Part shown: positions 1 through 9,173 of the stretch, piece after piece
How positions within the stretch are numbered: the first letter of the stretch is position 1
How the letters are laid out: each line of letters begins with the position of its first letter
Assembly: GCF_031846325.1 (NCBI RefSeq)
Contig: NZ_JAVRHZ010000005.1
Location: 142,884-206,883 of the forward strand
Source of the DNA: Patiriisocius_A hiemis
GTDB lineage: Bacteria; Bacteroidota; Bacteroidia; Flavobacteriales; Flavobacteriaceae
Direction of reading: 5' to 3'
Length of the DNA stretch: 64,000 bases
Program-made: the position numbers and the translations under genes
The notes under the pieces: model-generated
Told to the model about the DNA's origin: nothing
Seen by the model: only the letters and a program-made list of their open reading frames with translations
Databases searched by the model: none

Positions 1-75
1 TATTTTTTGTGCAGATACAAGGGTGGCACAACTTACTAGTAAAAAGGTAAAAAATAACTTCATTATATAAATTTT

Positions 76-621
76 CTATTCGGTTTTAAACTCATATTCA
101 AAACTTGAATAGTATTGGTCAAATTTTTCTTGTGTGTTTACAGTTTTCCATAGGTCTGTTCCATAAAGCTTTAAAAAAGGTTCTAATTGCTTAGGGCTTC
201 TGTATCCTTTTAAAGCCGTAATTAATGAACCATCGCTATCTATAAACAAAACAGTAGGATAGGCAGACACATTCATGTACCTCGCAAATTGATGTCTTGA
301 GTTTCTCCCAAAAGCTCTTGCGGGTTGATAATTAGGATTTGTAAATGTCTGAGAACTCAGAGTAACTGTTTCATTGCCTTCTGCATTAAACTTTACGGGA
401 TAAAAGTTTTTATTAATATATGCTGCAACATCTTTATTGCTGAAGGTTCTCTTATCATACAGCTTACAAGGTCCACACCAAACGGTGTACATATCTACAA
501 ATATCTTTTTAGGTTTTTTTTGTTGTGCCTGTATAGCCTCGTCCATAGACATCCATTGTATTTCTTGTGCAGAAATAGTAACACAAAAAACAAAGGACAG
601 TAATAGTAAAATATGTTTCAT
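76..621 (-). CDS. Secreted thioredoxin-family protein
   Basis: The protein begins with a hydrophobic signal peptide ending near SAQ, so it should act in the periplasm. A thioredoxin active site WCGPC (Cys49 and Cys52 from the ATG start) follows the typical strand FVDMYTVW, and a cis-Pro region (SAYPTVLFID) supports the fold. Families of this kind reduce or isomerise disulfides of exported proteins, but the substrate cannot be told. The ATG at 621 is preferred over the in-frame GTG at 627, because it puts MKH directly before the hydrophobic stretch. It lies behind a terminator that closes the upstream transporter gene, so it probably has its own promoter. The fold is certain and the role is open. 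Confidence 0.85.
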   Translation of the reverse strand: MKHILLLLSFVFCVTISAQEIQWMSMDEAIQAQQKKPKKIFVDMYTVWCGPCKLYDKRTFSNKDVAAYINKNFYPVKFNAEGNETVTLSSQTFTNPNYQPARAFGRNSRHQFARYMNVSAYPTVLFIDSDGSLITALKGYRSPKQLEPFLKLYGTDLWKTVNTQEKFDQYYSSFEYEFKTE

Positions 622-639
622 AATCACTTGTATTGCAAC

Positions 640-671
640 AAAAAACGTTCCACAAAATGGAACGTTTTTTT
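640..671 (-). terminator. Rho-independent terminator of the POT transporter operon
   Basis: A perfect inverted repeat (arms 640-652 and 658-670, centred on ACGTTCCA/TGGAACGT, 5-nt loop) is flanked by A and T runs. It lies just after the stop of the minus-strand transporter gene and before the next minus-strand gene, as expected for an intrinsic terminator. Confidence 0.85.
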
Positions 672-699
672 AAGTTGTGTATTGTATTATTTAAATGAA

Positions 700-2289
700 T
701 TAACGGATTCCGTGCATCATAGATACTAACTTTTTACTAATTAGCAACATAACTACACCGGCACCTACTGGAATTAGAGTAAATATTAAGAAAAATGTAC
801 TCATCCCATAATCCTCAACAATTGGGTCAATATAACTACCTGTTATACCTGCAGCAAAGTTTGCAATGAAGTTTGCCACAAACCATACTCCAAACATTAA
901 TCCTACAAGTTTTAGAGGAGCTAATTTACTAACATAAGACAGCCCAACAGGAGACACACATAGTTCTCCTAAAGTATGGAACAGGTAAGCAAATACTAAA
1001 AACATCATACTTACTGCTGCCGTTTTTGCACCTAATGGAATACCCATAGAACCATACGCTAAAATTCCAAATCCTAGACCAAGTAGTATTAGTCCAATAG
1101 CAAATTTTACAGGTCCTGACGGATTTAATTTGCTTTGCCATATTTTAGAGAATAAAGGAGCAAATGCAATAATAAAGAAGGAGTTTAGAATACCAAACCA
1201 AGAAGCTTTTACTTCTGCTACTTCAACAGAAAACTCTCTATAAAGCATCCAAATTACAATTGCCCAAATAATTACAAAACTGGTTCCTAAGAAAAAATTT
1301 GATAATGCATACTTAGCAAATGTTTGTTTAAATAACATAGCTAATACCCATGTTATAATTATCATAGGTACTATGGTGAGTAGGGTATTAAATATTTTAA
1401 AAGTTAAAGCTCCACTTCCTTCTAATACTCTATCAGTATAATCTGCGGCAAAAATTGTCATAGAACCACCAGCTTGTTCAAATGCCCACCAGAAGAAAAT
1501 TGTAAAAAATGCAAAAACTCCAATTACTATTAATCTATCTCTAGTTACTTTAGATTTCTTAGCATCGTCCATTACATCCTCTATTGCCTCTTTGGTATCC
1601 TCAACAGAATCTTCTATTGCATCGTCTAAATCTTCAGAATCCTTAGGAGATAAACCTATATTTCCAAATATCTTTTGAGCATAGTAAAACTGTAACATTC
1701 CAAAAAACATAAAGATACCAGCTAGACCAAAGCCCCAATGCCATCCAACAGATTCTCCTATATACCCGCATAATAAAATTCCTAAGAATGCACCTGCGTT
1801 AATACCCATATAGAAAATAGTATATCCTGCATCTTTTTCTTTTCCTTGTGTTTTGTATAGTTGACCCACTATAGAAGAAATATTCGGCTTAAATAAACCA
1901 TTTCCAATAATTAGCAAACCTAGACCTATGAAGAAAAACATGTCTGCAGTTACTTCTAGTGCCATAGATGCGTGACCTAGAGTCATTAATAAGGCTCCAA
2001 GTACTACAGCTTTTCTATATCCCGTTATTTTATCTGCAATTAAACCTCCAAAAATTGGAGTTACATAAACAAGACCTGTATACCAAGCATATAAAACTAA
2101 GGCATCAGCTCGTTCCCAACCCCATCCTTCATCAAGTATAGATGCAACGAGAAATAGCACTAATAAGGCACGCATTCCGTAGTACGAAAAACGCTCCCAC
2201 ATTTCAGTAAAGAAAAGTACAAACAGTCCAGATGGATGTCCTAATACTGTTTTTTGGTTCGTTTCAGAACCTCCAAATTTAAATTCCAT
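700..2289 (-). CDS. POT-family proton-coupled peptide transporter
   Basis: This 529-residue protein has about 12-14 hydrophobic segments and the POT/PTR signature EMWERFSYYG at residues 29-38, the ExxERFxYY proton-coupling motif. Family members import di- and tripeptides with protons across the inner membrane. An acidic cytoplasmic loop (about residues 219-246, rich in Asp and Glu) separates the two halves. The gene lies 29 nt downstream of the dipeptidyl peptidase gene on the same strand, so the two probably form an operon in which released dipeptides are imported. A clear terminator follows. Confidence 0.93.
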   Translation of the reverse strand: MEFKFGGSETNQKTVLGHPSGLFVLFFTEMWERFSYYGMRALLVLFLVASILDEGWGWERADALVLYAWYTGLVYVTPIFGGLIADKITGYRKAVVLGALLMTLGHASMALEVTADMFFFIGLGLLIIGNGLFKPNISSIVGQLYKTQGKEKDAGYTIFYMGINAGAFLGILLCGYIGESVGWHWGFGLAGIFMFFGMLQFYYAQKIFGNIGLSPKDSEDLDDAIEDSVEDTKEAIEDVMDDAKKSKVTRDRLIVIGVFAFFTIFFWWAFEQAGGSMTIFAADYTDRVLEGSGALTFKIFNTLLTIVPMIIITWVLAMLFKQTFAKYALSNFFLGTSFVIIWAIVIWMLYREFSVEVAEVKASWFGILNSFFIIAFAPLFSKIWQSKLNPSGPVKFAIGLILLGLGFGILAYGSMGIPLGAKTAAVSMMFLVFAYLFHTLGELCVSPVGLSYVSKLAPLKLVGLMFGVWFVANFIANFAAGITGSYIDPIVEDYGMSTFFLIFTLIPVGAGVVMLLISKKLVSMMHGIR

Positions 2290-2318
2290 AAAATCTAATA
2301 TTAGTTAATAAAGTTGTT

Positions 2319-4532
2319 TTAGTTTTTAATCATTTGTAGGGTTTCTTTAGGTTCTCCTAGAGATTCCTTAACAAATTTTGTCATTTTTCGGTATAAATGT
2401 AAGCGTGTATTGCCGCCATAAATCCCATGGTTTTTGTCAGGATATACTGCCCAATCAAAATCTTTGTTTGCTTGCACCAATGCTTCTACAAGACGCATAG
2501 TGTTTTGTGCATGTACATTATCGTCTGCGCTACCATGTACTAATAAAAAGTCTCCTTTTAATTTATCTACGTGAGAGATAGGTGAATTACTATCATAACC
2601 AGACGGATTTTCTTGTGGCGTAGTCATATAACGTTCTGTGTAAACAGTATCGTAAAACCTCCAACTACTCACAGGAGCAACAGCAATTGCCATAGAAAAA
2701 GTATCTGCTCCTTGAAATAATGCGTTAGAGGACATAAAACCTCCATAACTCCACCCCCAAATACCAATTCTGTCTTCATCGATATAAGGTAAATTGCCTA
2801 ATTTTTTAGCAGCAGCGATTTGGTCTTCAACTTCATACTTCCCTAATTCTAATTGTGTTACTTTTTTAAAGTCTCTTCCTTTTAAACCAGTTCCACGACC
2901 ATCTACACAAACAACAATATAGCCCTCTTGTGCTAACATCTGGTGCCAATAATCATTAGTACCATTCCATCTATTTGCTACATTTTGAGAACCAGGTCCA
3001 GAATATTGATACATAAACAAAGGGTACTTTTTGTTAGGGTCAAAATCCTTTGGTTTAATGGTGTACATATTTAAATCGTTTCCATTAATAGTAATAGTTG
3101 AAAACTCTTTTGGTGACATAGTATACCCTTCTAGTTTTTCCTTTAAACCACTATTGTCTTTTATGTCTCTTAACTTTTCTCCTTTTTTAGATTCATGTAA
3201 TGTAAAGGTATAGGGTGTTTCAGTATTATGAAAGGTATTGATATAAACTGAAAAATCTGCACTAAATGAAGCACTATTAGTTCCTGTTTTATCACTTAAA
3301 CGTACTTTGTTTTTTCCTGAACGTAATACAGAGTAAACATCTCTATTAATACTACCATTCTCCGTACTTTGATAAAAAATGCGTCCTGTATTTTGGTCAA
3401 AGCCATAGTAATTAGTCACTTCCCAATCTCCGCCCGTAATTTGGTTAATTAATTTTCCATCCTTTCCATAGTGATAAATATGGTTCCAACCACTTTTCTC
3501 ACTCGTCCAAATAAAGCTATTGTCATTTAAAAAAGTAAGATTGTCTGTTATATCAACATACGCTTTGTCTTTTTCTTGAAGTACTAGTCTAGATGAATTT
3601 GCTGCAGCATCAATAAATACTAAGTCTACTGTGTTTTGCTTTCTATTTGTAAGTTGTGCGCTTAAAACGTTGTTATCTTTTGTCCATTCAATTCTAGGGA
3701 TGTAGTAGCTATTGTATTGAGAAAGGTCTACATTACTTGTGTTACCAGAAGCTAAGTTGTAAATGTGTAGTGATACCTTCGCATTTGCTTCTCCAGCTTT
3801 AGGATACTTAAACACCTGCTGTGTTTGGTATAATTCTTTCCCATAAATATCCATAGAAAATTCTGGGACTTCTGTTTCATCAAATCTAATGTAAGCAATA
3901 CGGTCTCCGTTTTTACTCCAATCAAAAGCACGAACAAAAGCAAATTCTTCTTCATATACCCAATCTGTAATACCATTAATGATACTATTCTTTTTACCAT
4001 CTGTAGTAATTTGTTTTGTGGCACCAGATTGTAAATCTTTTACATACAAGTTATTCTCATAACCGTATGCTATTTTACTTCCATCATTTGAAAATGTAGG
4101 CTCTTGTATCTTATTTTCTGAAACTAATGTAAGTGACTTAGACTCTAAATCGTAAACATAAAATGTTCCTAATGAAGAACGACGATATACCTGCTTAAGC
4201 TGTGTTGCTAATAATAATTTAGATTCATCATCACTAAACTCATAAGAGATTATATAATCTATTCCATCTAAGTCTTTACTAGAGAGCAATGTTTTAACTT
4301 TACTACCGCTTCTATAATCATAGACATCTATAGTAGATGCTTTAGCAGAGCGGTCATAATTTAAAACAGAATATTCTTTTCCGTTATCAAGAGACCGCAA
4401 TACATCCAGACCTTGTGTTCTGAATTCTCCTCCCCAAATTTCTTCTAAAGTAATGTCTTTTTGTTGTGCCGAAAGTGAAGTTATCCCAAGGATAAATAGC
4501 ACAAAAATGCGTTTAAGAACTAGTGTATTCAA
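2319..4532 (-). CDS. S9B dipeptidyl peptidase IV-like serine peptidase
   Basis: A 737-residue exported protein with a signal peptide ending SLSAQ. The N-terminal two thirds are WD/PD40-like repeats forming a propeller, and the C-terminal domain is an alpha/beta hydrolase. The catalytic triad is visible: Ser595 in GWSYGG, Asp670 in SADDNVH and His702 in KNHGIYG. A VYEEEFAF motif matches the substrate N-terminus-binding Glu-Glu pair of DPP IV enzymes. It should cut dipeptides from the N-termini of peptides in the periplasm. The POT transporter gene follows immediately, which suggests a peptide scavenging unit. Length and motifs are typical of the family. Confidence 0.95.
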   Translation of the reverse strand: MNTLVLKRIFVLFILGITSLSAQQKDITLEEIWGGEFRTQGLDVLRSLDNGKEYSVLNYDRSAKASTIDVYDYRSGSKVKTLLSSKDLDGIDYIISYEFSDDESKLLLATQLKQVYRRSSLGTFYVYDLESKSLTLVSENKIQEPTFSNDGSKIAYGYENNLYVKDLQSGATKQITTDGKKNSIINGITDWVYEEEFAFVRAFDWSKNGDRIAYIRFDETEVPEFSMDIYGKELYQTQQVFKYPKAGEANAKVSLHIYNLASGNTSNVDLSQYNSYYIPRIEWTKDNNVLSAQLTNRKQNTVDLVFIDAAANSSRLVLQEKDKAYVDITDNLTFLNDNSFIWTSEKSGWNHIYHYGKDGKLINQITGGDWEVTNYYGFDQNTGRIFYQSTENGSINRDVYSVLRSGKNKVRLSDKTGTNSASFSADFSVYINTFHNTETPYTFTLHESKKGEKLRDIKDNSGLKEKLEGYTMSPKEFSTITINGNDLNMYTIKPKDFDPNKKYPLFMYQYSGPGSQNVANRWNGTNDYWHQMLAQEGYIVVCVDGRGTGLKGRDFKKVTQLELGKYEVEDQIAAAKKLGNLPYIDEDRIGIWGWSYGGFMSSNALFQGADTFSMAIAVAPVSSWRFYDTVYTERYMTTPQENPSGYDSNSPISHVDKLKGDFLLVHGSADDNVHAQNTMRLVEALVQANKDFDWAVYPDKNHGIYGGNTRLHLYRKMTKFVKESLGEPKETLQMIKN

Positions 4533-4691
4533 AGTGTTAAAATTTTGTTACGCCAAGTTTACTAAAAATTCGCCAAAATGCACCAGATTTTATGTTAAAT
4601 ACACTACTATTTTTTTGTTTTTTTTCTCCTATAACCTAGAATATGCAATGGTTATCACATATTATTATTTAAATATAAACGCAGTAAACTT

Positions 4692-4699
4692 TATATTTG
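4692..4699 (+). promoter_or_regulatory. Bacteroidota -7 promoter element of mvaA
   Basis: TATATTTG matches the TAnnTTTG consensus of the Bacteroidota primary sigma factor and lies 19 nt before the start codon of the HMG-CoA reductase gene. I see no clear TTTG -33 element at the expected distance, so support is partial. Confidence 0.5.
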
Positions 4700-4717
4700 T
4701 AAGATATCTTTATAACT

Positions 4718-6031
4718 ATGCCTAAACCCGTTAGTGGATTTTCAAAAAAGAACAAAGAAGAGAAAATAGATTGGCTACTAAGCAATTATCTATCACATCT
4801 TCCTGAAGCTAAAAATACTCTAAAGAAATATTGGAATGCAGATTCAGAATTACAAAAACTGCATGATGATTTTATAGAGAATACCCTATCAAATTATTAC
4901 CTTCCTTTTAGTATTGCTCCTAATTTTTTAATCAACAACACACTTTATGCAATACCAATGGTAATAGAGGAGAGTTCCGTTGTTGCTGCAGCTAGTAACG
5001 CAGCAAAATTTTGGTTAGACAAAGGAGGGTTTTCTGCTGAAGTGATTTCAACCCAAAAAAATGGACAAATACATATTAATTACTATGGCGATACTAAAAG
5101 TCTAAAAAACTTCTTTAATGAAATAAAACCACTTCTTATTCATGCTGTAGATAATATAGCCGAAAACATGAAAAAGCGTGGCGGTGGTTTGTTAGACATT
5201 GAACTATTAGATGCTTCGCAAACACTTGAGGGTTATTACCAACTCCATTGCACCTTTGAGACTTTAGACGCAATGGGTGCAAATTTTATAAATAGTTGCT
5301 TAGAGACAATTGCTAAAACTTTTGAGACAGAAGCTAGAAAGCATAGTGAATTTAAATATGAAGTGTATCCAGAAGTTGTAATGAGCATTTTGTCAAACTA
5401 TGTTCCAGAATGCTTGGTGAGAGCAAAAGTTAGTTGTCCTGTGACACAACTTTCTCAAGGAAAAATAGACGGGAAGACCTTTGCTGAAAAATTTGTTCGA
5501 GCCGTTAATATTGCAAAGTCTGAAACTAGAAGAGCTGTAACCCACAATAAAGGAATCATGAATGGTATTGACGCAGTTATTTTAGCAACAGGAAACGATT
5601 TTAGAGCAGTTGAAGCAGGTGTACATGCATACGCAGCAAAAAATGGCTATTATAGCAGCCTAACACATGCCACAATTGAAGATGAGACTTTTAATTTCTG
5701 GATAGAAATACCACTTGCTTTGGGGACAGTAGGAGGACTAACTTCATTACACCCGCTAGTAAAATTGGCATTCGAAATTTTACAAAAACCTAATGCTAAA
5801 CAGTTAATGCAATTAGTAGCGGTTGCTGGATTAGCACAAAATTTTGCTGCCATTAGATCCTTAGTTACCACGGGGATTCAAAAAGGACATATGAAGATGC
5901 ATTTAATGAATATTTTAAATCAATTAGGTGCTACAGAAGAAGAAAAAAGAAAGACTGTACAACATTTTAAGGATACAACAGTATCTCACACAGCTGTAGT
6001 AAATTATCTAGAAAACATTAGAAACTCTTGA
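4718..6031 (+). CDS. mvaA: Hydroxymethylglutaryl-CoA reductase, class II
   Basis: A 437-residue soluble protein with the class II (bacterial) HMG-CoA reductase layout. It has the motif ENTLSNYYLPFSIAPNF (from residue 54), the catalytic Glu84 region in VIEESSVVAAASNAAKF, the DAMGANF segment, the HNKGIMNG lysine segment and a C-terminal His in QKGHMKMH. It reduces HMG-CoA to mevalonate, the committed step of the mevalonate route to isoprenoids. The class is often named degradative in databases, but mevalonate kinase and mvaD genes elsewhere in the window argue for a biosynthetic role here. The next gene starts on a TTG overlapping its stop codon, so the two are translationally coupled. Confidence 0.93.
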   Translation: MPKPVSGFSKKNKEEKIDWLLSNYLSHLPEAKNTLKKYWNADSELQKLHDDFIENTLSNYYLPFSIAPNFLINNTLYAIPMVIEESSVVAAASNAAKFWLDKGGFSAEVISTQKNGQIHINYYGDTKSLKNFFNEIKPLLIHAVDNIAENMKKRGGGLLDIELLDASQTLEGYYQLHCTFETLDAMGANFINSCLETIAKTFETEARKHSEFKYEVYPEVVMSILSNYVPECLVRAKVSCPVTQLSQGKIDGKTFAEKFVRAVNIAKSETRRAVTHNKGIMNGIDAVILATGNDFRAVEAGVHAYAAKNGYYSSLTHATIEDETFNFWIEIPLALGTVGGLTSLHPLVKLAFEILQKPNAKQLMQLVAVAGLAQNFAAIRSLVTTGIQKGHMKMHLMNILNQLGATEEEKRKTVQHFKDTTVSHTAVVNYLENIRNS

Positions 6032-6930
6032 AGCAAACTTTTTACAGTAATGGAAAATTACTTCTAACTGGAGAATATGTAGTCCTTGATGGCGCTACAG
6101 CATTAGCTATTCCAACAAAATTTGGCCAATCACTTACAATCACTCATACTAATGATAAGAACATTCATTGGAAAAGTTTAACCAATGAAAATAAGGTTTG
6201 GTATGAAGAAGCATTTGTAATAGAAAACCTAGAATACTCAAGCCAAACAAATCTTTTTTCCGAAACACTTCAAAAAATCTTACATGAAGCAAAAAAGCTA
6301 AATCAACGTTTTCTTTCAGAATCACATGGCTTTACAGTTGAAACAAAACTAGACTTTCCAAGAAATTGGGGGCTTGGCACCTCTTCTACACTGCTTAATA
6401 ATATTGCCCAATGGGCAAAGGTAGATGCCTACGAGTTATTAGAAAAAAGCTTTGGTGGGAGCGGTTATGATATTGCAACTGCACAGCACGATTACCCTGT
6501 TTTATATAATAATAAACGCACACCAAGAGCTAAAAAAGCACACTTACCATGGGAGTTTACTAACAACTTATTTTTTGTGTATCTTAATAAAAAGCAAGAT
6601 AGTAAAGAGGGAATTGCACACTACAAGTCACAAAATATAGACCCAAAGACTATTGAGAAGGTAACAGACCTTACAAATAAACTATTGCTTTGCTACGACT
6701 TACCTTCTTTTGAAAAAATCATTACAGCGCATGAGTTACTTATTTCAAAAACTATTAAGCAAGCTAAAATTAAAGAAAAACTATTTAGCGACTATCCACA
6801 CATTATAAAAAGTTTGGGCGCTTGGGGTGGAGATTTTGTGTTGGTTGTTGGAGATAAGAAAAACCAAGACTATTTTAAAAATAAAGGATATAAAACAATT
6901 ATACCTTTCTCTGAAATGATAATAAATTAA
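6028..6930 (+). CDS. GYDIA-family GHMP kinase, candidate phosphomevalonate kinase
   Basis: A 300-residue GHMP-fold kinase. It has an N-terminal KLLLTGEYVVLDG motif, the ATP-binding loop NWGLGTSST, the segment GGSGYDIATAQ near residues 143-153 that gives this subfamily its name, and a C-terminal GAWGGDF loop. It starts at TTG, overlapping the HMG-CoA reductase stop codon by 4 nt. The GHMP assignment is secure and the substrate is not. Since mevalonate kinase and diphosphomevalonate decarboxylase are both present in the window and no separate phosphomevalonate kinase is, the missing step is the obvious candidate. That is inference from pathway and linkage. Confidence 0.82.
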   Translation: MKQTFYSNGKLLLTGEYVVLDGATALAIPTKFGQSLTITHTNDKNIHWKSLTNENKVWYEEAFVIENLEYSSQTNLFSETLQKILHEAKKLNQRFLSESHGFTVETKLDFPRNWGLGTSSTLLNNIAQWAKVDAYELLEKSFGGSGYDIATAQHDYPVLYNNKRTPRAKKAHLPWEFTNNLFFVYLNKKQDSKEGIAHYKSQNIDPKTIEKVTDLTNKLLLCYDLPSFEKIITAHELLISKTIKQAKIKEKLFSDYPHIIKSLGAWGGDFVLVVGDKKNQDYFKNKGYKTIIPFSEMIIN

Positions 6931-6931
6931 A

Positions 6932-6957
6932 AAAGCCTCTCATTTCTGAAAGGCTTT
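6932..6957. terminator. Bidirectional terminator between convergent genes
   Basis: The inverted repeat AAAGCCT ... AGGCTTT (6932-6938 and 6951-6957) sits in the 54-nt gap between the convergent GHMP kinase and PpiD-like genes. A-rich and T-rich flanks would let it serve both directions. Confidence 0.7.
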
Positions 6958-6984
6958 ATATATAAGCTTTATCTCTAAATACTT

Positions 6985-9081
6985 TTAGTAAATTGAAGCT
7001 CTGTTGTCTTCAATATCAGCAGCATTTTTAAGTGCTGTGTTTACTTTATTATTTATTTGAGGTACAATCTTACTGTTTAATTGATTTGCAAAAGAAGAAT
7101 AGTTATCAAGTTCTGGTGCTGCATTTACCGAAAGCACTCTTACTTTAAATACACCATTATTACCCTCTATTAATCCCGTCTCACCATTTGTTCCTACTCC
7201 AAATGCTGCTCCAATTACTTTAGGCTCTGCTCCTGCTCCTGGGATAGTAGGTGCCGCCATTGTAATAGCGGTAGCACTTTGTACGCTTACCCCCTTGCTT
7301 GTAGCAACTTCTTGAAGTGTTGTTCCAGAAACTGAAGCTTTTATTTGCTCTGCCTTCTTTTGCTTTCTTAAGATAGGTGATATAGTTGCAGATGCTTCAG
7401 ATGGACTCATTAATCCTTTTTTAGCTCTACGTGTTAATTGAGCAATTACATAACCATCATTTACTTTAAACTTGCTTACATCTCCAATTGAAGTTTCTTC
7501 ATTATAAGCCCAAGTAACAATGCTTCTGTTTGCGCCAATACCTGGTATGTTTTCATCTAATTCACCTATTTTATTAACTGGTTTAAGAGATAAGTTTTGA
7601 TCTTTAGCAACAGCTTCAATATCACCTTCTCTAGCCGCTACTTCAAAATTAGCTGCTTGTGAGAAAACTTCGTTTAATGTCTCTTCTGAAGCTTCAATAT
7701 CTTTAACTAGTGTAGCAACTTTAACAACAGGCTGTACATTTTTTTGACCTTCAATCTCAATGATGTGATAACCAAAGTTTGTCTTCACAACCTCCATATC
7801 ACCCACATTGCCCTCAAAAGTGAAGTCTCTAAATTCTTGTACCATCGCTTGGTATGGGTACCAGTCATAACGTCCTCCATCTTTATGACTAAAATCATCA
7901 CTAGACATACTGTTTACTAAGTCTGGAAACTTAGATTTATTAGCTCTTACTACTCGTAAAACACTATCTGCTGTTTGTTTAGCTTGCTCGTCTGTTCTTG
8001 TAATACTATCGGTTTTATTAAACCCTATTGGAATTAAGATGTGTCTTGACTTTACAGAATCTGGCAATTGTCTTGCAGCAACTAATTTTGATACATTGTA
8101 AGTGTTATCTACTTTGTAAGCACCATATGTAGCTCCTACAGGCATCTTGAAAATTGTATCTTTTATTGCAGCAGGAACGTCTTTTTCATACATCCAGTTT
8201 CCAGCATAATCATCATCTGAGTACTTATTAATAAAGTCTGAAACATCCTCCGTCGTAGTAAAACCTTTTACAGTTTCTCCGTTATCATTAAAATCGGTTA
8301 ATAATGAGTTTATTTCTTCTCTAGCGTTATCAATGTCATCTGGTGATGGAGCTTCAGAAAAAGAAACATATTGTATATCTACCTGTGCATCAACTTCATA
8401 TTCTTTAGGGTGTTTTGTAATGTAATCCTTAATCTCAGCATCTGTTACAGCAACATCTGCATCTGGAACAGAACTATAAGGAACGTACACATACTCGATA
8501 TTTACTTTATCATTTTCAAAACGGTACTCTTGTTCTCCTTCAGCAAGGGTAGAAACTAACCCTCCTTTTACCATGTTTAGGTATGTAGTTTCAAGAATGT
8601 TTCTTTTAGTACTATTTACATAGTCTAACCATTGCTCATATTGTTGTGGGTTTGCCTTAATACTCGAAATATACTCTTGTAATCTAGCTTCACTAAATAA
8701 ACCTGACTCGTCTTGAAATGTTGGGTTATTAGCAAGATTTGTGCTAAAATTATCCATTAATTGGTCTTCACTAACTGTTAGACCTAAAGACTCGTATTGT
8801 TGCTTTAATAAAGTACTTCTTACTTCCTGATTCCAGATTGTAGTCATTGCCTGTGAAGAAGAAATATTAGGCCCAACTTGACGCTCATATGCATCTACTT
8901 TTTTACTAAAATCTAGACGAGAAACATCTTCCCCATTAATGGTTGCAACTGTTTCTTGTGCTTTGTTTGTAGAGAAGCCTCCATTTCGTATTACATCTGA
9001 AACTACGAAAGCAAATAATGCCAAAGCAATAATTGCTATAAGAAATACACTTCTCTTTCTAATATTGTTTAATACTGCCAT
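6985..9081 (-). CDS. PpiD-like membrane-anchored peptidyl-prolyl isomerase
   Basis: The ATG at 9081 gives a 698-residue protein starting MAVLNNIRKRSVF, with one transmembrane helix (about residues 11-30) and a long periplasmic part. A SurA-N/PpiD-type chaperone region is followed by one parvulin (PPIC) domain around residues 340-445, recognisable by SRHILIP and NFGYHIIEI. The family helps fold proteins leaving the Sec translocon and outer-membrane proteins. The longer frame up to 9129 would add a polar extension before the anchor and is unlikely. It is the last gene of the envelope operon beginning with coaX, which fits an outer-membrane biogenesis role. Confidence 0.9.
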   Translation of the reverse strand: MAVLNNIRKRSVFLIAIIALALFAFVVSDVIRNGGFSTNKAQETVATINGEDVSRLDFSKKVDAYERQVGPNISSSQAMTTIWNQEVRSTLLKQQYESLGLTVSEDQLMDNFSTNLANNPTFQDESGLFSEARLQEYISSIKANPQQYEQWLDYVNSTKRNILETTYLNMVKGGLVSTLAEGEQEYRFENDKVNIEYVYVPYSSVPDADVAVTDAEIKDYITKHPKEYEVDAQVDIQYVSFSEAPSPDDIDNAREEINSLLTDFNDNGETVKGFTTTEDVSDFINKYSDDDYAGNWMYEKDVPAAIKDTIFKMPVGATYGAYKVDNTYNVSKLVAARQLPDSVKSRHILIPIGFNKTDSITRTDEQAKQTADSVLRVVRANKSKFPDLVNSMSSDDFSHKDGGRYDWYPYQAMVQEFRDFTFEGNVGDMEVVKTNFGYHIIEIEGQKNVQPVVKVATLVKDIEASEETLNEVFSQAANFEVAAREGDIEAVAKDQNLSLKPVNKIGELDENIPGIGANRSIVTWAYNEETSIGDVSKFKVNDGYVIAQLTRRAKKGLMSPSEASATISPILRKQKKAEQIKASVSGTTLQEVATSKGVSVQSATAITMAAPTIPGAGAEPKVIGAAFGVGTNGETGLIEGNNGVFKVRVLSVNAAPELDNYSSFANQLNSKIVPQINNKVNTALKNAADIEDNRASIY

Positions 9082-9173
9082 CTTTCTTTCAAAAATTATT
9101 AGTGGGCGAAAATACCATTTTCCCTTCATTAATGAAAGAGGGATTTAAAAAAATTTAAGCTATTTGTATAAAT

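Noticed and set aside
1..75. End of a gene or RNA at the left edge
   Set aside because: No frame with coding character or clear RNA structure could be supported in the first 75 bases.
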